From positions 15,912,984 to 15,976,983 of the forward strand of contig NC_092564.1 in NCBI RefSeq assembly GCF_037975245.1: 64,000 nt of DNA, given 5' to 3'. Source of the stretch: Apostichopus japonicus. Taxonomy: Eukaryota > Echinodermata > Holothuroidea > Aspidochirotida > Stichopodidae. The position numbers were made by a program, and so were the translations under genes. Below are positions 26,301-39,500 of the stretch, piece by piece. The notes beneath the pieces were generated by a model, which did no database searches, was not told the origin of the DNA, and was given only the letters and a program-made list of their open reading frames with translations. Every line of letters begins with the position of its first letter. Within the stretch, counting starts at the first letter, position 1.

Positions 26301-28062
26301 CTTTTTTTGCGCTAACGGAAAGGATCTATAATATATGAATGAGCAACCAGCGCCCTGAAGCCCCGCCCCCACCCACCTCCTTTAGTTAGAAAACTTAGGG
26401 GCTGGCAACCCCGACTCTGAAAAGTGAGGGTCAGCTGCCCATGTGTCCCCTCTTCCTACACCTATACCTTGTTTCATGTATCATTATTATGCATATATGT
26501 TCGACATTAATATGCAATATACGACTTTAACCAAATCAGCAATGTTTATACTAAGTGTTTTGTTCCTTTATTGTCTTCCGTATTGTACATTATCTGCTTT
26601 TACTTGATTGTTTTTTTTTTCTTATATCGTTTCAGAGAATACCCTACCACCAAACTTCGAGTTGCCACCTATACCAGTGAAGCATAAAAGTCCAAACGGT
26701 TGCCTTCCGCCTGTTCCATTTGTAGAAAGCCCTGAAGAACCGATGGTACCCCGTCGGGTGAAAAGTCTGATGGCGACTTCACGAAAACGACAAAAGCAAC
26801 CACAATTGCGGAACAGTTTTCACGCACATTCGCCGTCTATGTTCAGCAGCTTATCCACCATCAGTACAAGGAGTACGGAGACGCTAACACCCTTGCCTAA
26901 GAGTATACAAAATCTTGGAGTGACCAATGAAATGCTGGCTAATGAGTCTGCGTATGAAGCAACTATAAAATCATCTTTAACCGAGAGTCGGTGGAGTTCT
27001 ATGCCCTCGGTACCTGCACAGGACGGCAACGCGGGACCCAGAAAGCCGAGCATGACGGACAGCGAGCATCAGCGAATGAGCCTGGTAGTCGCAGACTGTG
27101 ACGAATATGAAGACTATGCGGACCCTTTTGCCATCACGGACGGTTCGATGACGTCATTAGATACAAAGGAGAGGCGCGACAATTTAGCGAATGAACAGAA
27201 GGCTTTTGGTCAAATCCAATCAAACCCTCTCTACAATGGCAATTTTACGAATCAGAAAGGACTACAAAAGCAGATGTCAAGTCCAAGCTTAACAAGATAT
27301 GCCAACCAACCAGATCGTAAATCTCCGCTGGGTCATGACGGCTCTACGGCCTCCAAAGGGTCGCATACGGCAAATACTAAACTGAAACTTTCTCATTCAG
27401 CGGTAACAGCCAAATCACGACCCTATCATGATTCTCTACGTGATAATAAAAGGTTTAGCTCACCCGTTCTTCTTCGTAAAGATTCCGACGACGAGGACGA
27501 TTACGCCGACCCATCCGATAGCGTCCCTTCACCGAGGGCAAGAGCTCTCTCCGATATGAGAAGGTCCCTCCATGGCTCCAATTCGACCCTCCCAGAATCA
27601 GAAGCCAATCCAACATATTTCACCTTAGAGGATTCCTCCAATATATCATCCTCCTCACCCAATAGCTCTCGACCCGAGAGTGCGGCATTCTGCGCCGCCA
27701 ACGACAGCGACTACGATGAGTTGGAAGAAGAGCCAATAGAGACATGTGCTGCCGTGCAGAAGACTACTCGACATGTTGGTCAAGGATATCAACGGACAGA
27801 TGAAGCTAACAGAATCCAACCTCACCGTAAAACGTACAGTGGCAATACGAACAATGCCGACCCACACTACTTTGTCTTAGACAGAAGCAGAAATGCACAT
27901 TCTGAAAGAGCACCAAATAATAACATCAGAAAGAAAACATTTCGAGCCAGAGCCACTGAAGATGAGGGAGATTACTCCCATCTCGAGAGGATATCATTCG
28001 ATAAAGGAGATATTGTCGTCTCGGACCTTCAAAATGATGATTACGCTTTGTTGCGTTCTTAG
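14747..28062 (+). CDS. 3' exons of a gene with a long tyrosine-motif tail
   Basis: Two exons join in frame: 14747-14814 (acceptor TTTATTCACAG, donor AGAG|GTAAGT) and 26636-28062 (poly-T tract then TTTCAG, stop TAG). The small exon reads KRINRLDSNDYEDVDEMNIC plus RR, and its last G completes GAG across the junction, giving ...RRENTLPPNFELPPIPVK. The first base of the small exon finishes a codon from an upstream exon that I could not find. The terminal exon adds ~475 residues, hydrophilic, Ser/Pro/Asn-rich, with no transmembrane or globular domain. Tyrosine motifs in order include YEDV, YEDYADP, NPLYNG, DDYADP, NPTYFTL, SDYDEL, DPHYFVL, DYSHL and a C-terminal DYALLRS. YADP fits the YxxP class bound by Crk/Nck-type SH2 domains; NPLY and NPTY fit NPxY (PTB/endocytic). 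I infer the cytoplasmic tail of a receptor or a docking protein; the family is not identified and the N-terminal part is missing. Confidence 0.7.
18317..18409. repeat. (TA)n microsatellite, slightly interrupted
   Basis: Alternating TA with two interruptions (TATGTA near 18328 and ATTTAT near 18360). Confidence 0.95.
18771..18805. repeat. Short (TA)n tract
   Basis: About 35 bp of TATATA with one GA interruption. Confidence 0.9.
19430..19622. repeat. Diverged tandem duplication, ~100 bp unit
   Basis: The block GTGTCCACAAAGGGAAGGAT...AAAGGGTCATGAAAGGG (about 19434-19508) is followed by GTGTCCACGAAGGGAGAGAT...CAAGGGTCATGAAAGGG (about 19534-19610). The copies are diverged and G-rich. Non-coding. 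Confidence 0.65.
21183..21279. repeat. G-rich tract and facing C-rich tract
   Basis: 21188-21211 is GGGGTGGGTGGGGGGTGGGG-like, and 21246-21278 is CCCCAACCCCAACCCCACC-like. Each has four or more runs of at least three G (or C), so a G-quadruplex could form on the plus strand at the first and on the minus strand at the second. The two tracts are roughly complementary and could also pair as a hairpin with a ~35 bp loop. Confidence 0.7.
22371..22492. repeat. Three copies of a 20 bp CCAATC-containing block
   Basis: ATGTGCCATTGGTTGGTCAC occurs at 22371-22390 and 22439-22458, and with one base deleted at 22475-22492. The last two are part of a ~36 bp tandem duplication that includes TACGTCAACAAAGATT. 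ATTGG is an inverted CCAAT motif, but no promoter is evident nearby. Confidence 0.75.
23299..23476. repeat. (TATG)n microsatellite, ~178 bp
   Basis: An uninterrupted TATG tetranucleotide run, about 44 units. It directly abuts the 3' end of a minus-strand tRNA-SINE and is best read as that element's expanded tail. Confidence 0.97.
23477..23703 (-). mobile_element. tRNA-derived SINE
   Basis: On the minus strand 23703-23638 is tRNA-like: GGAGTGTTAGCTCAGTGG (A box TTAGCTCAGTGG), then CCCGGTTCGAGTTACTCC (B box GGTTCGAGT), with GGAGT and ACTCC able to pair as an acceptor stem. It is followed by ~160 bp of unrelated body ending GCAGGAGGATCTAAAATACA and then by the (ACAT)n tail. Head, body and simple-repeat tail in this order define a pol III tRNA-SINE. 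I did not find convincing target duplications; both flanks are TA-rich. Confidence 0.8.
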
Positions 28063-31000
28063 TTCCCTTCCATGATGGCGACGGAGTGAACAACCTAATC
28101 CATTCCCTATCGTGACTGCAGGTGAATAAGTTATGTTAAACAGGTGGAAAATTCAGGAATTACTATACAGACAATCTAAATTTTCTGCTTTTGAGGTATC
28201 CTAAGCTAAAGCCGTAAGAACATCGCCTGTTTGAAAGAGAACTACAATTGTTTGTGAAGGAGTCCAATGACTAAAGTCATTATGTCACTTTCGGAGTGAG
28301 AACTTATCGTTTGGTATGTGAACTGCTAATATTATAATGGAATGGTGCCAAAATCATTGATTTGGACAGGACAATGACCAGCCTTAATCGTGTTTCTAAT
28401 ACTTTTACCGAAACACATCATTATCCAAATTACAATGGCCATTTATGCCTCGGATCAATATTATCTACATTCCCTGACGTAATCGTAATCATTTACTTAT
28501 CGATTTTAAAAGATTAACCGACTACAGCTTTAAAAAAAAAAAAAATGGGTCAGGCATATGCAGTCTTCCGTTTTCTGATTATATGCATATTACGTCATTT
28601 ATTTGCATATGACAAAGTTTTGTTTTTTGTATTATATAAATTATTCCAAAAAAGTACTCCATGTCTGAGAATAAGAGAGTCGTATATACCAGACAGGCTT
28701 AAAGATCAGATTATTTTAGTTTTTTCCGTCCGCTATTGGGAAGGACTGAGTGAAGACTTTCACTTAATCACGTGTATAATATACACAGTTTGATTGGCGG
28801 TTTGTTTTGTTTTAAGAGTGGCGTTCCAGAGTCACGGTACTAAAAGAAGTATGTGTGGTTACTATAGTATCAGGGTTATCCTTCATTTCCCAGACCAAAA
28901 ACAAATTACGGGATTGGCGGGATATAGCTCAAATATGACCCCTCAAAAAACAACCGCAACCTGTACCACAACTTGACGGAAATAATAGTGAGACCTGTTC
29001 CAAGACGGAAGAGGTAAATGATTAAATGGTGCAAACTAAGTTCACGGATGGTGTTTAAATATATGTTTGTATATAGCTGCAGAGAGTGGTTTAAATGATA
29101 ATTAAAGAAATGTGTTTTTTTAATTAATGATGAGAATGGATTGTTCAATGTATTTAAAACAAAAACAAAAAACAATATAAAAGACGTAAAGAAATGGATT
29201 CGTATTTATAATATCATGATTAAAATTGTTCGGAACCATTTTAAGAGGTGACAAAAAGTGACTTTATCTTAATATCATGGGACGGTAAGCCAACGAGTAA
29301 ATCGTCATCGTGTTATTAAAAGAAGAAGAAAAAGCCCACTGCTTAATATGACGCACAGAAATACTCAGAAACTACGGGATATTATAACAATCATCCCCTT
29401 GACTTAAACTAGGCCAATGCGGCCAGTGATATTAAAGGGATGCAGTCAGCAAACCAAACGGGGCCGCGTGTAGTCTTTAGGTACCATTGATATAGATGGC
29501 TGTTATTCATTTTCATATTTCTTAAATACCGTCCACTACAGTTCTCCCGCTAGCTCCCAATCCCCAAAGCGAAATCCTGCCCTCACCAGAGACATTTTGG
29601 AAGTGCCATATCCGGACGTATAGAGGAGTCAAATATAAAAAAGAAGCTCACCCAATACAAGCCATGTGGCGTATCCTAGGGGCGGGTTGGGGGTGGGATT
29701 TCTGTTGCCGCACTGGGGTGCTTGTGGCACCTAGCTATTCAACTGCATCATGTATGCTATAAGGAACATTGATACTAATTTTGTTATGTGGGTGCAATTA
29801 TGTATAGGTGTAAAGCACAGCTTCTAAGATATTTAAGTTAGTACTGAATAAGTATTACATCGCTTGAAACTGGTCAAGTCCTTTGAACAAACATAATAGT
29901 CATTTGTTTTTAGTCAAATGTATTATAATATCAATTTACGTATATGCCAGTATCATTATTCGCAAATATTGAAATTCAAACAAGAAGAGGCCTCTTTTGA
30001 TGAACAATTCTGTCATCATTTAGAGGTTTGATTAAAGGTTATAAGTGGATTATTTAAGGTCATCTTCAGTATATTCGAGCAAATTTTAGCATGTTGGTTA
30101 AATTTCTATGAATTATCTTAAAAGTATACTTTCATGAAGGTATCGACGGAGGTCCAGTTTTCAGCCATGGAAATGAATTCCGTCAAATGATTAAAATGCA
30201 TTGTATGAACTGCAATGACGCTCGATGGGTGGTAGTGAAATGCCAGTCAGAGCATGGACAGTGGTGAGCCCAGATGCCATACAATTCGTCCCTGGGCCCC
30301 TTATATGTCAATAGACCCCATTATCGAACAGAAACTCATGCTACATTCATGAGCGTTGAAGATTACCCCTTTTTCTCTGAGTTCGTAAAGAACGGACGTG
30401 ATATATAAATCCTTACAAATAACCAATCAAAACATTGCCGGGCGTTTTGGGGCCCTATACCTCTGACCCCTGGTCACTCACACGGGTGATCATTAGTTCA
30501 TTTCTTTAGCATATTTGGTGGCAATAATGAATATGGTGAATATTACTAGTCGTTATAACGAAAGTTAGTTACGGGAGGTTTTTTGAAGCCCAGGTTTACT
30601 TACAGTCGATACTAAACTAAACAATACATTTCTGTGTGTTGCGATAAACTGCTCGTTCGAGAGTATATGAAGTGAAGCATTTGACTGCAGCTTGGACACG
30701 GTTGATCAATATTTTCACTTTCTAACATATTTTGGTGGCAATACTTCCAGGAAAACATTTTAGAAATATTGTAACCAGATAATTATATCAGCCATTGGTG
30801 ACTTGTGTGATCTATCACTGTTGAATCTAATATATAAATTGATCTATCTGATTTTAATATACATTGAATCAATACCAGCGTTACTATATATTTACGGTGC
30901 AATTAACGTTATGTTCTATAGTATTTTGGGTATTCTAAATGGCTATAAAGTAAAAAAAAAAAAAAATCGAATGATTTTAAAATGTTGAGGTTTTTTTTTC

Positions 31001-31430
31001 TTCAAGTTCAACATATATGCACAATATGACTTTAAAAATGACCACGACAAAAAAAAAAAAAAATTGTCCGAGGGTCGGTACAATTTTGCATGAATATTTT
31101 ATACTTTGTATGAAAATAAAGTGACTAGAAATTTGAATTATCGTTTTATCATTTCATATTTAATTAATACTGCGTGATGGGAGTAACCGTTTTGTACGTA
31201 TTAAAAGATGACACTAATTTCATACGTCATATATTTCTTCCTTTAACAACAACTAAACTTTTTAATCAGAAATTGATACAATACTGTGTCCAGGGTGGTG
31301 TTATGGATTGAGAAACAACAAGTCATACACGAAGCCAATCAACCCATTGATATAACCCAAGGCTGCCATGGGCTCCTGCACTCCCACGTTTTTAATAAAC
31401 ATTTTAAAGATGGTGCTACGAGGGTACCGC
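28063..31430. other. 3' UTR and intergenic sequence
   Basis: Follows the stop codon of the tyrosine-tail gene. The first few hundred bases are presumably 3' UTR. Poly-A tracts occur at ~28532, 30952 and 31051, and an AATAAA hexamer at about 31116 is a possible but distant polyadenylation signal. No gene was recognised. Confidence 0.45.
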
Positions 31431-31694
31431 CAGGCGCGTAGCGAGGAATTCGCCAAGGGAGGGGCGAAGCCTGTAAGCAAACTATCTAAGCGTAGCGCCA
31501 CCATAAGTTGGCGCGAAGCGTACACGAAAATTTTGGCCGAAAATGCTTACCAGATCGCTGGAAATGGCACTTCCCATGCCTTGTTAGTTGCATTTAACCT
31601 TTTTTTACTTTGAACTTACTAGCGATATAAAAAATTAAAAAATATGCTTAAAGGGGCGGGCGCCCCTTCGCCCCCCCCCCTGGCTACGCGCCTG
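31431..31694. mobile_element. hAT-type MITE (264 bp) with 8-bp target duplication
   Basis: The element begins CAGGCGCGTAGCGAGG and ends CCTGGCTACGCGCCTG, so the ends are inverted repeats of about 12-16 bp. It is flanked by identical octamers GGTACCGC (31423-31430 and 31695-31702). CAGG/CCTG-type ends plus an 8-bp duplication are the signature of hAT transposons. There is no transposase, so it is non-autonomous. Confidence 0.9.
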
Positions 31695-31925
31695 GGTACC
31701 GCAGTCAGTGCCATCCCAGAACTCAAATCCTCAGAATATCTATTGACTTTTCCCAGGAATTTGATGGAAATGTTTTTGGAACTATATTCATTGTACTTGC
31801 TAAAGACCAACAACCGCCCCTCCCCCCCCACAAACACACATCCCTCATTCCATAGTAAAACGCTGTAATATATGATTGTGTATAGATTTTGACTTCTTGT
31901 TCCTCAGAGAGGATCCCCAAAAACT

Positions 31926-32050
<125 letters not shown>

Positions 32051-32816
32051 AGGAAAATTAACATTTTTTTTCTGGAGGGAACAATGTTTCCCCAACACGA
32101 ACACTATCCTTGGCATAAACTTGAGTTTGCTTTGAATACCAACATTCTCTTTATTTAAATCTTCTCTATACATGCAATTAATTCGATGTCTAATGATTTT
32201 TGAAATCTAACAGGCTCATTCACAGGGAGAGATGTTTTACTGAAAGATAAAGGCTGTTTTTTTAACTGCTTTCACTCATCCAAAATTAGAACAAAGAAAC
32301 AACATGGATGACAAAGATAGCTGTTTTATTCAACCATAGGTCACTTTTTGTGCATGCATGGTTCTATATTATACCATATATACTTTTTTTTTTAAAAGCT
32401 TGATTAAACTCATTCAATTCAGCCAAGAAAATAATGCGAGTATATGACTATTCGATTCCTCAGAAAAAATTATCTCGTATTTTTTCAACACAAATGATAA
32501 ATTTCTCTTACAGCCCTGTCAAAGTTACCCCCTCCCCTAAAAGAAAAAGACGGCCCCCCCCCCAAAAAAAAATAAACAAATAAGCAAACATACAAAATGT
32601 CAGCCAAACCAAAACAAGATGACTTATATACTTCAACCCTTCAAATTTCAAGCTGTGATATTCCCGCTAAGTAAACGAGCAACATTGAAACAAGTACACA
32701 GCTTTTCCGTATAGCCCGTAAAAAACAAATACTAACAAACATCTAGTGATAGATTGATAGTCTTTGCAATTCGTGATCTTAACTTCCGTGAGTTCACTCG
32801 CAATCACAAGTAAAAG

Positions 32817-33195
32817 CAAGGGCGTAGGAACCGGGGGGCTGGGGGCGCCAGCCCCCAGGGAAAAATGTGGAGGGGTGGAAGTATCATTCCGCCCCCCCCC
32901 CCCGCTTCGCAAGTCAGAAAACCCCTTTTTCATTTCCAAATGAGAAAAAAATGTCATTTGGAGAACCAAATTGCATCTAAGGCCAGGTGAAAATACAAAA
33001 TTAAGTTTACAAAATGGAGTGGGAGTTGAAGTGTGCTATATTGCACCAAATTGCATCTGAGGCCACCTGGAAATGCAAAGAATGCCAAAGGGGAGGGGGA
33101 CACCCCCTCCCCTTAGACCCCTTCCCCAGGCCGGCCATCAGTCTTCAGCCCCCCCCCCACTCCCCGCCACTCAAAAGTACCTTCCTACGCCACTG
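32817..33195 (+). mobile_element. hAT-type MITE, family B copy 1 (379 bp)
   Basis: The ends are CAAGGGCGTAGGAACC and CCTTCCTACGCCACTG, sharing an inverted GGCGTAGGAA core. Perfect 8-bp direct repeats AGTAAAAG flank it (32809-32816 and 33196-33203). It is internally G/C-run rich and non-coding. A close copy in the opposite orientation is at 55002-55340. Confidence 0.92.
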
Positions 33196-33203
33196 AGTAA
33201 AAG

Positions 33204-36200
33204 TGAAAGTCGGTCGGTGTAAGCAAGTGCCATCCCACGCAAAACCGATTCAGTCAAAACATATCAAATCATTACACTTATCAAATGTCCATTGATGTCA
33301 TTTAATGTCAAAATGTGTTATTCATATATACATGCCTATATTTCATAACACTGTATATTAGACTTAACGAGGCAGATCAAATTCGTTACAGTCCTTTATC
33401 GGTGAGACAATTTTCCTTCCCTTTACAATCGATTTACATACCACAAAAACAGCAACAACAAAAAAGGAATGAAAGGGAATGGAAAGCGTTTTTTTTTGAA
33501 GATTTAATTTAATAGCTTAGATTTCATAATATAATTTTAATAACTGGGAGATGTTAATAACCATAGAGATTTGGTAGAATTGTACCAGAGATTAAAGTCT
33601 AGTTTTTATCAATTTTGTTCTTTAATGAGCATACAGTTGCAAGAGAAATGCACTCTAGCATTAATAATATGATTAGTACTGGCAAAAAACACAAAACAAA
33701 ACTACCAGTTAGCCCCTCCCCCAAAGTTCTCCATCCTCCCTTTAAACAATGAATGTTCATATTCCATAAAACATGAAACTGAAAGAATACAACAGAAAGG
33801 TAAAATATCATTGAAAAACCAACAGAAATATCACAGAATTGACTCTAACTACAAATTGTGGAATTCTTTCCTTTTTTAGATTAACTATAGTAAACTACAT
33901 CATAACAATAATGAAGAATTGGAATTGTCTGTTATTATCGCCAAATCTTTTCACCGGGCATGATGAAGAATGTCCGTAAGAACACTAAATCCATTCTGGG
34001 ATATATAGCTGCAGGAACATAAGCTTGAGTACATGCCGGGCGGGTATGATGAACGGATGAGATACAGTCTATAATTGTAGCGACAGAAATAAATCAAGTA
34101 ATACTATACGCTAGCAATGCTGTACTCGGCTAAACAAAGGTAATTTGTGCAAAATGATATGACCTTTGTGAAATAAACTAATATATATATTTTTTTTATA
34201 AACGGGAGTTGTTCGTAGGCTCTTTTTCCTACTGTACTGTTTGACGTCACAGATTGGTAACTTCTATGCTTACGAAACTGATGGCAACTTTGTAAAATCT
34301 ACTTTTACTTCTTTTTTTACTTCCTCAAAGATATCAAACGATCAAGATTTTGTTGTTGTCTAAAATAACAAATTACAAGTACTCTTTTGGGGTAAAGGGT
34401 AAAAAGATATTGAAAGTTTGAAATGTGAAACTATGACCGTTTTGCAAAACAGGAAGAATGGTTTACAATACTCCGTGAATTGCACAGACAAACCGGTTCC
34501 TGCACGTAATCTCTTACTTCTGGGATAAAGTTCCTTGTAATGCTATAGTTCAGCAGATTATAATAAGCCATGACAAATGTGACTTACACCAGACCAAAGT
34601 TTGCAAAGGGAACCGTAACTATCCGGTGAGAAGGTGGAATCGAGCCTGAGTCTGTGTTTAGCTTAAAGACTAATTTAGGATACATGCCTCCTTACGAATA
34701 ATTGGTATGGTGGAAGATACCTATCTTAGAAGCTACCGCATGACTGAGCGAAATACTGAAAGCCTTTGAAGACAATGCTTTATTAAATCTGATAATTCAA
34801 TTAACAGTACGTTTTAACTCTAAATTTTTTGGACATTCCTTCGAGAATTTGGTAGACCTCTTCAACTACGGCAACTCCACGGATTGCCATTAAATGATAA
34901 GGTTCCTTTCATCAGACCAGCCAGGGCTCGAACCCATTACTTGATGATGCTAAACTTGCCACAACATGTGTTAGGAAAGAAGAATTGTAGCTACCATTTC
35001 ATGTCCAATATAGCAATCTAGATAACACTTAAAGTTCATTTGCAAGCTATTTTCCAAATATCAAATATCAGTTGGTATGTGAATGAACCAAAATCATTTT
35101 ATGTTACCCACTGCTCCCCCCTCCCCCCCCCCCCCGCCATGACCTTACTGTTAGAAAGACTTCTCTGTATCAAATGCCATTATCTTTAGACACTTGAATA
35201 AACATTTGTTAAATTTATCACACACACACATCTCGCATGCACAAGCAGGAAGCTTATGTCTATTACACAGCCTGTGCAGAGACCCTTCTCAAAGTCAAAG
35301 TGAAATCCACTTTTTCGTGACAAATATAAACAACATGTGTCTATCACGTGCGATCTTTGAGCATGTGCTTAAAACTGCCCGTGCATCACAAATAGTGCGT
35401 AATGAATTACTTATGTCCACACGAGACGTAGCGACAACTTGTTACCAACACAGACAGAAGGCAATGTAATAATAACAGTCTTCACATTATATCCATTTCT
35501 AAGTGATGATGATACCTCGATCAAAATCAACACGTCAAAACACAGGTACTCATGGTTCATTGCTATTGCTGTTTAACTGATGTCATATCATGTATTAACT
35601 AACACACGTATCCAATCTTGTGGGAGGCTTTTAAATACATAAAATATATAATACCATACGAGGGCTCTTAATGTCAAAATAACGGCTGAGTTTGCAATAA
35701 ATCATGTGCGTTTTACTTTAATAGGCCTAGTATTTATGCTTGTATTAGGCTGCAAAATATTCTGCAAGAATGGAAATAACAAAAATAACAGAAAAGAGAT
35801 TGTAAAGAATGAATGAAATGGCAAAGCCTTTTTTTTCTTTGGAAAGCATCACTTCATATCCTTCAGAGAAGGATTGAAACATTAAATACTTTCTATTACA
35901 CAGGTCACTTTCGCAAGGAAAAGTTGGTTAAATCAATGATATCATAAACAATGGTAAGACAATAGACAATATGAGAACATGTTTTGTTTACGTATGTTTG
36001 GTTTGACAAATTTAATACTGAAGAATATTACTACGGGCTCCTTCATCATAAACAACAGCAGTCATCTCACTGTAACCCATTTATGTAATAACTTGACATA
36101 GAAACACCTGTTTCTTCATAAACGGCGCTAAATTTCTCTCTAAAAGGTGTTGAAAGTGTATAGTTAATTTATGATGTATTTTTAGTCTTCAACATTCTTC

Positions 36201-36541
36201 TAATAATCCTGGTTAATAAATAATTGATACATCTTTTGGCATTAAAATTTCTTACAATATCAAATTTGTTTTCTTCTCCAATCAAATATATCAATAACAA
36301 CATCATAAACAATAACAATAGCAGTGTTTGGGCAAAAAAATCGATCCTAAATATATCATGATGATCCACAAATGAACTCCTGTATCGATTTAAGGCCAGT
36401 TTTATCATACATTTACATCACCATCATTATATAATATACCTTTGGAATAGTACCTTTACCAAATTTAGATAATTCCCCCAAAACAGGCTTGCAATAAATG
36501 AAAAAAAAAAAAAAGCAGCTTGAATATACCCCCCTCCCAAA
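33204..36541. other. Intergenic and SHMT 3' flank
   Basis: AT-rich sequence between the hAT MITE and the SHMT stop codon. It holds a degenerate tRNA-like block near 34.9 kb and a poly-C run near 35120. No exon was recognised. The right end is the 3' UTR of the minus-strand SHMT gene. Confidence 0.5.
34850..35000 (-). mobile_element. Possible degenerate tRNA-SINE
   Basis: On the minus strand GTGGCAAGTTTAGC is followed about 15 bases later by ATGGGTTCGAGCCCTGGC, which contains a full B-box consensus (GGTTCGAGCCC). The A-box match is poor, and I could not define body, tail or target duplications. Confidence 0.35.
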
Positions 36542-39500
36542 TCAACGTTCTTCAAATCCTGGCATTGGAAATTCTTTGGAGAATGCTTGGACCTGACTCC
36601 TCAAGTCTGCAATTTTTCCTTTGAAATATTGATCGTGCTCCAGAGTTGCCCGAAATTCTTTCATCGATTTGCCTGTTTTAAAAAAAAAAATGAAAAAAAG
36701 TAAGAATGATCATACGATTTTTAGCACTTTTAAAACGTCACCAAAATATGAATTTTTTAAGTCCAATTTAACAGAAATGTCCAGCCAGTAATTAGCCCTA
36801 TGCTTAAATCATTTCTACTCCCCGGAAGAATGGAAAAGGGTTTAACCAATCAAAAAAGTTCATACATCCAATTGTCTGACCATCGATGAGCTTTTAATAA
36901 TTCAAATGACTCTAGGAATGTTTACCTGTGGCTTGAGTTAGTTCAGATGTTATCTGGAAACCTTGATCCAAAAACTCAGCTACCTGAACAAAGTCTTTCT
37001 CCAAAAAGTTCCTTGAGGTAAGAGCAGGAGCTCCTGTTAAAAGTGAGCATGATAAATTTTCTATTATAATCAGAAAAATTAAAAAATCAGAAAAACATAA
37101 ACAAAAAGCTGGCAACAGGGAAAGGATGAAGGGGAGGGGAAAATGCAATCGAATATCTATCCTTCGTTGAAAAGAGAACAACTTTCCCAGATAAAAAAAC
37201 TCTTTATTTGTGTCCACCATTCCGCACTAATAATCTGGTAATCTGGTAACACTTGATATTAAAGCCACATAATGCAGTGAACTTCCAACATTTACATAAT
37301 CACAATACCAGCACCCAGCAGAGCTGTAGTCACCTAACATGTGAAACCCTGTCACCAAAGATCAGTATATAAACTGGATGGGAAAAGAATAGCTTTCATT
37401 ATTTAAATGTGATATCTGATATCAAGTTTGAGCAAGATATATAAAAGTTATAGACATCTCATATGAAAAGGAAAAAGAAGGCCTAATGTTTCACTCCCAG
37501 CAACTTACCCATATCTCAAACTTCTATTAAATCTCTTGTCCTTTTGTCCTGTCAACTCTTTGCACTGTCCACTAACATGGCTGATGTTGTTTTCTATTTA
37601 ACCATCATAGTTTTCTATGTGCTTGTCATCAGGGGCACAACCCATGTACATTCCTCCATGAAAGAAATCCGGGGGGGGGGGGGGTTCTCAACTCCCTCCC
37701 ATCTCACTGGCAGACAGAATATTACTTAAAAAGCCTAAATATATAACATGTATTTGCAGAACAACCTACAAAATTCTTCAAAACTGTTTCCAAAGTTGAA
37801 AAATATACTATAGCACCATTTTGCATCTAAGTACCCTCCATTTTTACCACAATTTCTCCAAACAGGGAGAAGCCACCCCTTAGATCACTCCTCTCCCACA
37901 TGACATCTTAACACTTCCCCCCCCCCCATCCCCATAAGAAAAAGGCGATTGTCCCTCTGTTCGTCACAGCTATCTTCTGAAGAAGATTCTGCTAGGGTCA
38001 CAAGATAAGCCCTCTCAATATTACATTTTATCTAAAGACATTTTGCAACAGTTGTCTTAAAAGTTTTACTAACTTTCGATTCATTATGCTTTGTAGGTAA
38101 ATTGCTCTGTTATGCCTGACTTGAGATTCTGACATCACATGTACAGCCTTGAGAAAGTATGTACAGACTCAAGGGTTATTAAGTCAAAGCTTTGTTTATA
38201 AATATAAATCAAAACTATTCCATAGAAGCATAATGTGTTTTCATCTACCAAAACCAACTCTAAGTTTAGTCAGAACATGTACTTTTTCTGTCGCAGCTAA
38301 TTAAATATTAACAGGATCAAATATTTACCAAAGGCTATATGGCAAATGTTTCATTTGCATTTGATATCTGACACACTTAGCCCCATAACAATAGCAACTG
38401 CAGGGCAGGACCAATTGGACAGCTGTATGAGCTGTACAGGAGAACATGTTTGTGGAACAATGTGCTGAAATCCTCATAGGTGGAAAAAGTTCCTCATGTT
38501 TGTCAATATTACCATCTTTAATCAACCTAATGAGTATATGTGTCTTAACCTTACAAATTTTAAACAAAATAGACCATTAAACCTTAGTCATCGACCATAT
38601 TTTCTTCTATAAAGAGATATACTAGAAAGTTAGTTTGTACAGCTCTTTATATAATTCAAACCACTTTGACTGTCTCCCCCATATGAACAGCTCTCTGATA
38701 TAAATATCTGATATAAATATGAAACTGTTTGTCTTGTCTCCACGACAACTATGAACAAGTTCTTGGTTGGCGACTATCTGTTTCATCAATATACACAACG
38801 TCTTAGCCGAGAGTTCACTCTGCCTGACCTGGCACTGATTAAAAGTACAATAACCATTTACTCATATTAATAGTCATACAATCACGTATGGTTTGCCAGC
38901 CCTGGGTAATACATCCAAGGCATGAACTAATACAAGATAATACTGTTTATTACCTAGTCTCATTCCTCCCGGTACCAGAGCACTCTTATCTCCCGGACAA
39001 GTGTTTTTATTGGCAGTTATCGAAGCCAAGTCGAGGACCTTCTCGGCTCGGGCACCGTCCATGCCCTGAGGTCGAAGGTCGATAAGGCACAAGTGATTGT
39101 CTGTTCCTCCTGGAAACAAAAAAAGATGGCAGTGATACAATCTGATCCAACAATATCTAGATTAGATCTAGTTCTACAGGCCAATACGAAACCTATGATG
39201 ATACCTCAAGCATGCAAGGACTTGCTTGTTATAATATAACAAAGTTACAAGAGATTTGTGGATTAGAAAACTTGACTGTTTTAAGAGAAAAACTCTTTCC
39301 AAAACTGATGACGCAATCAAGACAGTGGTTTTCGCATTTTTCAATGATATCTTAGAGCAAATCAGCTGTGACATGGATTCAGTATCAAGCAAAACTCAAA
39401 GAGTTGTTTACCTCTCAGCTGGTCATTTGCATCATGCCTTCACTGCATGATCGCTATACCTACTCAGAGCTATCATGCCTTCACTGCATGACAGCTGTAC

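Larger units (their letters stand above)
14815..26635 (+). other. 11.8 kb intron of the tyrosine-tail gene
   Basis: The stretch between the two joined exons contains repeats but no exon I can defend on either strand. Contents include (TA)n tracts, poly-G/C runs (for example 18042-18061), a G-rich/C-rich pair near 21.2 kb, a tRNA-SINE with its microsatellite, and low-complexity TTTCGA/TCGAAA-rich patches at about 16560-16800 and 25990-26160. Unrecognised alternative exons cannot be excluded. Confidence 0.55.

Noticed and set aside
37630..37940. CAGGGGCACAACCC...poly-C block as another hAT MITE
   Set aside because: It has a hAT-like left end and G/C runs, but I found no matching right end or 8-bp duplication.
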